In this document: one piece after another, positions 58,596-64,000 of the stretch
Layout of the letters: each line of letters opens with the position of its first letter
Numbering within the stretch: position 1 is the stretch's first letter
Translations under genes and position numbers: made by a program
The notes under the pieces: generated by a model
Told to the model about the DNA's origin: nothing
Seen by the model: the letters and a program-made list of their open reading frames with translations, nothing else
The model's database searches: none
Source: Lachnospiraceae bacterium V9D3004
GTDB taxonomy: Bacteria; Bacillota; Clostridia; Lachnospirales; Lachnospiraceae
Assembly (NCBI GenBank): GCA_000621985.1
Contig: JHWW01000007.1
Location: 62,001 to 126,000, forward strand
Length of the DNA: 64,000 nt
Direction: 5' to 3'

Positions 58596-61037
58596 TTATA
58601 TCATTGCTATGCAAATCAATCTGCATAATAGTGCGCATATCCATGCGACCCCGCATTGTCCGAGTACGATCGCAAGAGCCCATTTTGTGCCAAGCTCACG
58701 TTTTACCGATGCCACTGCCGCAACACATGGCGTATAGAGAAGACAGAATATGAGCAGTGGAAGGGCGGCCTCTGGCTCAAGCGCATTCGCAAATCCACCG
58801 GCTCCGGAGTACAATACCGTAAGTGTCGATACCACGCTCTCTTTGGCCATGAATCCGCTGATCAATGCAGTGGACACACGCCAGTCCGCAAATCCCAAAG
58901 GTGCGAATACCGGCGCGACAACTCCGGCAACAACCGCAAGAATACTGTCTCCCGCTTCTTCCACAAGAGAGAATCTCATATTGAAAGACTGCATGAACCA
59001 TATTACTATAGTCGCGATGAATATTACCGTGAATGCGCGCTTAAGAAAATCTTCTGCTTTTTCCCATAATAGTCTCGCCACATTTTTAGCTCCGGGAAGT
59101 CTGTAATTCGGAAGCTCCATAACAAAAGGTACCGCTTCACCCCTGAATACCGAATTCTTAAGAATGAAGGCAATAACAATTCCAACAATAATACCGATAA
59201 CATACAGCATTATCATCACAAGCGCTCCGTGATCCGGAAAGAATGCCGCCGTAAAATACGCATATATCGGAAGCTTTGCCGAACAGCTCATGAACGGTGT
59301 AAGCATGATCGTCATCTTTCGGTCTCTCTCCGACGGAAGTGTTCTTGTAGCCATGACACCCGGAACCGTGCATCCGAATCCTATCAGCATGGGAACGATG
59401 CTTCGTCCCGACAGACCGATCTTTCTGAGCATTTTATCCATTACGAATGCGACTCTGGCCATATATCCGGTATCCTCAAGCAAAGACAGGAAAAAGAATA
59501 ATGTGACAATGATCGGCATAAAACTGAGCACACTTCCAACGCCGGTGAATATTCCGTCAATCACTAAAGAGTGAACGGTTTCATTTACGTGCATATCCGA
59601 AAGCAGTACATCCGTATTCTCTGTCAGATAATCTATGAGATTACCGAGAATGTCCTGAAAAAAAGGTCCGATCACATTGAAGGTCAACCAGAAAATAAGC
59701 CCCATAATTCCGATGAATGCAGGTATTGCCGTATATTTTCCGGTAAATACCCCATCGAGTTTCTGGCTTCGTATATGTTCTTTGCTGACAGCGGGTTTAA
59801 CAACTGTGGATTCAACAAGTTTATTGATAAATGAGAATCTCATATCTGCGATCGCAGCTGATGCATCAAGACCTCTTTCCTCTTCCATCTGAAGAATAAT
59901 ATGACCAAGCATATCTTTTTCATTGGAAGATAATTTTAATAGTTTTCGAATCCTCTTGTCGCCCTCTATGAGCTTTGTTGCCGCAAATCTCACCGGAATT
60001 CCGGCTTCTTTGGCATGATCCTCGATAAGGTGCATTATTCCGTGAATACACCTGTGCACAGTTCCCCCGTTCTCATCCTCTTCACAAAAATCATTCCGTG
60101 TCGGCTTCTCCTGATACTTCGCCACGTGGATGGCATGCTCTACAAGCTCTTTTACTCCTTCATTACGTGAAGCTGATATCGGAACCACGGGAATACCTAA
60201 AAGCTCTTCCATCTCATTGATATGAATGGTGCCTCCGTTTCCTCTTACCTCGTCCATCATATTAAGCGCGAGAACCACAGGAATATCCATCTCCATTAAC
60301 TGCATGGTAAGATACAGATTTCTCTCAATATTGGTTGCATCAACAATATTGATTATTCCGGTAGGTTTTTCATTGATAACGAACTGTCTTGTAACGATCT
60401 CTTCACTTGAATACGGAGACATTGAATATATGCCAGGCAGGTCCGTAACCTCGGTATAAGGCATGTTAAGGATCCGGCCGCTTTTTTTATCTACCGTAAC
60501 GCCCGGAAAATTACCTACATGCTGATTGGAACCGGTAAGCTGATTAAACAAAGTCGTCTTTCCGCAGTTTTGATTACCGATAAGTGCAAATGTTAAAACA
60601 GAACCTTCAGCAAGGGGTTTTTCATCACTTTTTTCGTGGAATCTTCCTCCTTCACCAAGACCGGGATGTTCACTTCCGGATTTTTTTCTTGAAGATTTTT
60701 TAGAAGATTTCTTAATATTTTTTTTATCGGATCCATCATCAATTTTTTTATCGGTTTTATTATCCCCGATATTATTATTCCCGTCCGAAGACGTAAGGAA
60801 ATCTTCCTCCGAAGAGACAGCTTTAACACTGATCTTTTTTGCGTCATCAAGCCTCAGTGTCAGCTCATAACCGAACACTCTGAATTCCACGGGATCTCCC
60901 ATGGGAGCATATTTGATAAGAGTGATCTTTGTTCCGGGAATAAGGCCCATATCAAGAAAATGCTGCCTTAGTGCCCCATCTCCTCCTACCTTTGTGATCA
61001 CACCGCTTTGACCTGTTTCAAGCGAAGATAATTTCAT
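58596..61037 (-). CDS. feoB: Fused FeoA-FeoB ferrous iron transporter
   Basis: ATG at 61037 (AAGGAG 12 bases ahead, rather long) gives 813 residues. Residues 1-75 are FeoA (MKLSSLETGQSGVITKVGGD, MGLIPGTKITLI). A very basic, Lys/Ser-rich linker (SSKKSSRKKSG) follows. The G-protein domain has ALIGNQNCGKTTLFNQLTG, TDLPGIYSMSPYSSEE and LNMMDE. The membrane part has two Gate-type regions with GFGCTVPGVMATRTL and FMSCSAKLPIYAYF. GTP-driven Fe(II) uptake is its known task. FeoA and FeoB are usually separate genes; the fusion occurs in some anaerobes. Its stop codon lies only three bases from that of the convergent kinase gene. Confidence 0.93.
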   Translation of the reverse strand: MKLSSLETGQSGVITKVGGDGALRQHFLDMGLIPGTKITLIKYAPMGDPVEFRVFGYELTLRLDDAKKISVKAVSSEEDFLTSSDGNNNIGDNKTDKKIDDGSDKKNIKKSSKKSSRKKSGSEHPGLGEGGRFHEKSDEKPLAEGSVLTFALIGNQNCGKTTLFNQLTGSNQHVGNFPGVTVDKKSGRILNMPYTEVTDLPGIYSMSPYSSEEIVTRQFVINEKPTGIINIVDATNIERNLYLTMQLMEMDIPVVLALNMMDEVRGNGGTIHINEMEELLGIPVVPISASRNEGVKELVEHAIHVAKYQEKPTRNDFCEEDENGGTVHRCIHGIMHLIEDHAKEAGIPVRFAATKLIEGDKRIRKLLKLSSNEKDMLGHIILQMEEERGLDASAAIADMRFSFINKLVESTVVKPAVSKEHIRSQKLDGVFTGKYTAIPAFIGIMGLIFWLTFNVIGPFFQDILGNLIDYLTENTDVLLSDMHVNETVHSLVIDGIFTGVGSVLSFMPIIVTLFFFLSLLEDTGYMARVAFVMDKMLRKIGLSGRSIVPMLIGFGCTVPGVMATRTLPSERDRKMTIMLTPFMSCSAKLPIYAYFTAAFFPDHGALVMIMLYVIGIIVGIVIAFILKNSVFRGEAVPFVMELPNYRLPGAKNVARLLWEKAEDFLKRAFTVIFIATIVIWFMQSFNMRFSLVEEAGDSILAVVAGVVAPVFAPLGFADWRVSTALISGFMAKESVVSTLTVLYSGAGGFANALEPEAALPLLIFCLLYTPCVAAVASVKRELGTKWALAIVLGQCGVAWICALLCRLICIAMI

Positions 61038-61127
61038 GACAAACTTCGTCTCCTTACAATTCCATGTTCCCCTCAGTGGCAAATGCGTGTTGGTGCAAGC
61101 ACTCAAACGCTTGCCGGGGATGTGCGT

Positions 61128-61153
61128 CAAAAGCCCCGTGGCAAGGCCACGGG
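61128..61153 (-). terminator. Terminator between the TPM gene and feoAB
   Basis: CCCGTGGC and GCCACGGG form a perfect 8-bp GC-rich stem around CTT on the minus strand, followed by GGCTTTTG. It lies 10 bases after the TPM gene's stop codon. A second possible hairpin (GCAAGC/GCTTGC near 61,100) is closer to feoAB. Confidence 0.7.
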
Positions 61154-61163
61154 ACATACTTAG

Positions 61164-61949
61164 TTAGAATTTTCCGCCACTACCTGAGAAACCGCCCTTT
61201 GAACCCGAGCTTGAAGATTTTTCTATCTTTCTTCTGGTTTCAGTGGAATATTTAAAGTAATCATTTCTGTAACTGACAACAAAGCTTCCGTCCTTAACGT
61301 AACTACGAGCTTCAACCTTCTGTGCCACGGACTTCATCTGACCTTTGAGCACTGCGCCTACAATGAATGCGATTATCAAACCGACAAGAAGAGATATGCC
61401 CCATTTTAAGGCTGTCTGCATTGGTGAACCGGTAAGCGGATCTCCTTTTGCGGCACGATCCAGAAGCTCGCTGCTTTTGCTTAAATAATCACTGAATCCG
61501 TCATACCAGTCATCATCATGAAAATCATCTAAAAATGCATCTTCAACAACGCTTCTTGCATACTCTCCGAAAGCCTCATTTGCCGCATATCCTTTTACTG
61601 CGAGCCAGTAATCTCTCTCACTCATACTAAGAAGCAGAAGCTCACCGTTACTGTCATTCCCGTATCCAAATCCCATCTGAGTATACAGATTCTCAGCCGC
61701 ATCCTTTGGACTGCTGCCCCATGTACTGTAATCATCAACTATAATGATATATGTACCTGAACTGTATTTATCGGAGATTTCTGCCGCCTTATTATCAAGA
61801 TCCTGTATCTGTCCGGAATCGAGTATTCCAACGTCATCGAATACATATGTCGAAGAATAGTCAGCCATGGCTTTTGCAGATTGCGCACCAAAAGGTACAA
61901 GACCTGTAATTACACATACAGCTAATAAAAATATCAATATCTTTTTCAT
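61164..61949 (-). CDS. TPM-domain (DUF477) membrane-anchored protein
   Basis: The 261-residue protein has a signal peptide (MKKILIFLLAVCVITGLVP; cleavage likely after AKA). A TPM domain follows with VFDDVGILDSGQIQDLDNKAAE, YIIIVDDYSTWGSSPKDA and NSNGELLLLSMSERDYWLAVKG-like segments. One membrane helix (about 182-200) leads to a basic cytoplasmic tail that ends in a Ser/Gly run (GSKGGFSGSGGKF). The topology fits the TPM family, which has a role in membrane protein or chaperone function in some bacteria. It is 18 bases after the zinc-ribbon gene and probably co-transcribed. Confidence 0.88.
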   Translation of the reverse strand: MKKILIFLLAVCVITGLVPFGAQSAKAMADYSSTYVFDDVGILDSGQIQDLDNKAAEISDKYSSGTYIIIVDDYSTWGSSPKDAAENLYTQMGFGYGNDSNGELLLLSMSERDYWLAVKGYAANEAFGEYARSVVEDAFLDDFHDDDWYDGFSDYLSKSSELLDRAAKGDPLTGSPMQTALKWGISLLVGLIIAFIVGAVLKGQMKSVAQKVEARSYVKDGSFVVSYRNDYFKYSTETRRKIEKSSSSGSKGGFSGSGGKF

Positions 61950-61966
61950 AATCTCTTATCCTCCCG

Positions 61967-63160
61967 TTAAAAATATGATGAAATAAGCGATGCAAAATAA
62001 CCGCCGATCGGAGACAGCGCCATGATCAGTGTGATCGCCGCAACCACTCCGCCGCGTATCATATGCAGCTTTTTCTTTGATACGGGAAGATCTCCGACGA
62101 TCTTTCCGGTCTGTCCGTTCATTGCAAACATATATTTAGTTCCGTTCCATGTTGTGTTGAGGATCCATACGGGAAGAAGCGCATACTTGACATCACCGCG
62201 CTTAAGACCCACATCCCTGTTTACTTCTCTTACGGTTGCATAACCGTGAACATCATTTCTTAAAAGCTCAACTATGGAATTACGGCAGCGAAGATCTGCT
62301 CTTTCCGTACATTCCTCGATAGTTACGTCATATTTGTCGGCGAGATATCCCGGCATATACGCAGTCGAAAAATCTTTTAATTCGGAATAATTAAACGGTT
62401 CAAGAGAATCCATATAATCATCCGGCATCTTCTTCGAAGCGTCGGTAGGTATCCTCTCAAATGCCGCGCTTCCCGAACGTGCAACCGAAAAATGATCTGT
62501 CCTCGTCACTTCATAATCACCGGATCTGTAGGTATGAACCTTTGTTGCTTCGAATGATACATTTGCCATTGCCTCTGCGGAAAACATCCAGAAAGGCACA
62601 TATATTCCCTTGACTTCATCAATATGATTACTGTCCTTAAAATCTTTCGGAAGAAGTATCTTGCCTTTATAATGCTCCTTAAGAGCTGCTTTTGCCGCTT
62701 CTTTGTTAAGTTTGAAAGGAATAATATAATCAGGCTTGATATTACCCGAAAACTGACCCGGAATTACGGTAGGATTATCGCAATACGGACAGCTTGTTGC
62801 TCCCGTCGTAGCTTCACACAATATCTCGGCACCGCATGAAGGACATGAAAATGATCTCATATTACCTTCTTCATCTCCCCAGTCACCTCCGGCACCGCTT
62901 GTATTCCAAGGTGTCTCTTCTCCGCCCGGATCACTGTATGCCCAATTCTCCGGCTGTTCTTCCCCTTCCTGCTGTCTCTTTTCTTCCGCCTGTTCAAAAG
63001 CATCCGTTGCTTTCTCTTCCTTACCGGCGTACATTGCTTCTATCTCCGAAACTTCATAAGAAGAATCGCAGAATTCACACACCAGTTTTCCGGTCTCACT
63101 TGAAAAATGAAGGCCGCCGCCACACGCAGGACACTTATGGTTTACTATCTGTTCCGCCAT
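61967..63160 (-). CDS. Zinc-ribbon membrane protein
   Basis: ATG at 63160 (GGGAGAG, eight-base spacer) is preferred to a nearby GTG and gives 397 residues. Two zinc-ribbon motifs are clear: CPACGGGLHF with CEFC, and CPSCGAEILC with CPYC. They are separated by an acidic, Trp-rich segment. The rest includes a conserved block (YIIPFKLNKEAAKAALKEHY, GIYVPFWMFSAE) and one C-terminal membrane helix (about 370-395). The same domain combination is often encoded next to TPM genes, as here. No enzyme activity is evident. It may handle membrane protein quality. Confidence 0.85.
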   Translation of the reverse strand: MAEQIVNHKCPACGGGLHFSSETGKLVCEFCDSSYEVSEIEAMYAGKEEKATDAFEQAEEKRQQEGEEQPENWAYSDPGGEETPWNTSGAGGDWGDEEGNMRSFSCPSCGAEILCEATTGATSCPYCDNPTVIPGQFSGNIKPDYIIPFKLNKEAAKAALKEHYKGKILLPKDFKDSNHIDEVKGIYVPFWMFSAEAMANVSFEATKVHTYRSGDYEVTRTDHFSVARSGSAAFERIPTDASKKMPDDYMDSLEPFNYSELKDFSTAYMPGYLADKYDVTIEECTERADLRCRNSIVELLRNDVHGYATVREVNRDVGLKRGDVKYALLPVWILNTTWNGTKYMFAMNGQTGKIVGDLPVSKKKLHMIRGGVVAAITLIMALSPIGGYFASLISSYF

Positions 63161-63200
63161 GTAATTCACTCTCCCATATAATAAAATTTTTTAAACTCAT

Positions 63201-64000
63201 TTACAACTCAAACCTCTTAACCGAATTACTGAGCACAACCGACTGTGCAGATAATTCTTCCGATGCCGCAGCAGTTTCTTCAGCCGCTGCCGTATTCATC
63301 TGAACAACATTTGATATCTGTTGAAGCTCATCCTGAACCGATACTGCATATTCAGCCTGTGCTGTCGTATCTACCGATATCTTTGCAAATGAATCCGTGA
63401 TCATGGACGAGGATCTTACAACTTCATTCATACATTCCGATGTCGTATCGGCATATCCCTTTGCCATTGTTATTGCAGCAATACAATTGTCAAGTAATTC
63501 GGTGATCTTACCCGATTCGCTTCCACATTTCTCGGCAAGAGACCTTACTTCATCGGCTACAACCGCAAATCCCTTACCTTCTTCGCCTGCTCTTGCTGCT
63601 TCAACTGAAGCGTTAAGGGCGAGAATATTAGTCTGGAATGCTATATTATCTATCGTTTCGGTAACTTTCTTTATGTCGGATGACATCTTCTCGATATCAA
63701 CAACAGAACCGACAAGATTATCCATTTCCTCATTTCCTTTTTTGATCCTGTCATTAAGTCCCGATAATTCTTCATTGATACTGTTGCATCTGTTGGAGTT
63801 GTTGAGTATTCTGTTGCTCATTACATTCATGTCTTCAGCAACCTTCTGGATCGAATTGGCCTGGGTCGTACTTCCCTGTGACATTGAATCGGCTGTCTGT
63901 GCGAGCTGATCGGCACCGTCCTCAACTCCGTATGCGGTACGCTGAAGCTCTTCTATCAATTCCTTCAAAAGATTCTTAATGGAATTAACGGAATCCGATA
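63201..64000 (-). CDS. Methyl-accepting chemotaxis protein, C-terminal part (cut by window edge)
   Basis: The reading frame remains open to the right window edge, so the sensor and membrane parts are missing. What is visible is the signalling helix bundle, with the highly conserved hairpin tip [34 protein letters not shown] and flanking amphipathic helices rich in Ala, Gln and Glu. It ends [11 protein letters not shown]. No pentapeptide for CheR/CheB docking is seen at the C-terminus. It would couple to CheA/CheW. It indicates a motile organism, in line with the YjfB gene. Confidence 0.93.
   Translation of the reverse strand, partial: SDSVNSIKNLLKELIEELQRTAYGVEDGADQLAQTADSMSQGSTTQANSIQKVAEDMNVMSNRILNNSNRCNSINEELSGLNDRIKKGNEEMDNLVGSVVDIEKMSSDIKKVTETIDNIAFQTNILALNASVEAARAGEEGKGFAVVADEVRSLAEKCGSESGKITELLDNCIAAITMAKGYADTTSECMNEVVRSSSMITDSFAKISVDTTAQAEYAVSVQDELQQISNVVQMNTAAAEETAAASEELSAQSVVLSNSVKRFEL

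Overview
The window looks like chromosome of an anaerobic Firmicute of the class Clostridia, most likely Lachnospiraceae. The support is indirect: strong AGGAGG-type ribosome sites, low GC, family-typical genes (pyruvate phosphate dikinase, a fused FeoA-FeoB, a YjfB motility protein, MocR and GGDEF proteins) and a conjugative element of the Maff2/PrgI/RepA_N type. It has two halves that differ in base composition and in gene content.

Positions 1 to about 33,500 are one end of an integrative and conjugative element (ICE), almost all transcribed from the minus strand. Read in the direction of transcription (high to low coordinate) it begins with a maintenance and replication block: DUF3970, ParA, ParB, an XRE regulator, a RepA_N-type initiator with 23-bp iterons inside its coding sequence, SSB and a ribbon-helix-helix protein. 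A cell-surface block follows (CAP-domain protein, a 1374-residue thioester/Cna-B type adhesin, class B sortase). Then comes the transfer apparatus: Maff2/VirB2-like, VirB6-like, PrgI/VirB3-like, an ArdC-nucleotidyltransferase fusion, VirB4 ATPase, a CwlT-like muramidase/endopeptidase, and a single-span membrane protein. After a GIY-YIG-like protein and a plus-strand orphan gene comes the DNA-processing block: a probable oriT, MobC, a MobP-type relaxase and a partner gene. A YoaK-family membrane protein and an IS110-family element lie next, then PcfB-like and VirD4 coupling proteins. The element ends, within this window, in a restriction-modification module with an XRE controller, two different C5-cytosine methyltransferases and the start of a third gene that is probably the nuclease. 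No integrase is visible, so the other end lies to the left of the window. The element carries several intrinsic terminators just upstream of genes that appear to belong to the transfer operon, and five copies of a 15-bp palindrome (TGGACAAATTGTCCA).

From about 33,566 to 64,000 the sequence is ordinary chromosome. Minus-strand units hold ppdK, a diacylglycerol-kinase-like gene and queA. Divergent from queA is a ppx-ppk polyphosphate operon, followed by yjfB behind a sigma-28-like promoter. Next come a secreted subtilase and a diguanylate cyclase (minus), a MocR regulator (minus), a parE-parC topoisomerase pair (plus) and citrate synthase (minus). A response regulator and a very large hybrid histidine kinase lie on the plus strand. 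The N-terminal half of that kinase is an [FeFe]-hydrogenase-like H-cluster module. The fused iron transporter FeoAB, a TPM-domain protein, a zinc-ribbon membrane protein and a truncated chemotaxis receptor (all minus) close the window.

The most unusual items are the hydrogenase-type sensor kinase, the ICE palindrome family, the IS110 bridge-RNA candidate, the in-gene replication iterons and the ArdC-nucleotidyltransferase fusion. All functional calls rest on reading motifs by eye; no database search was possible.
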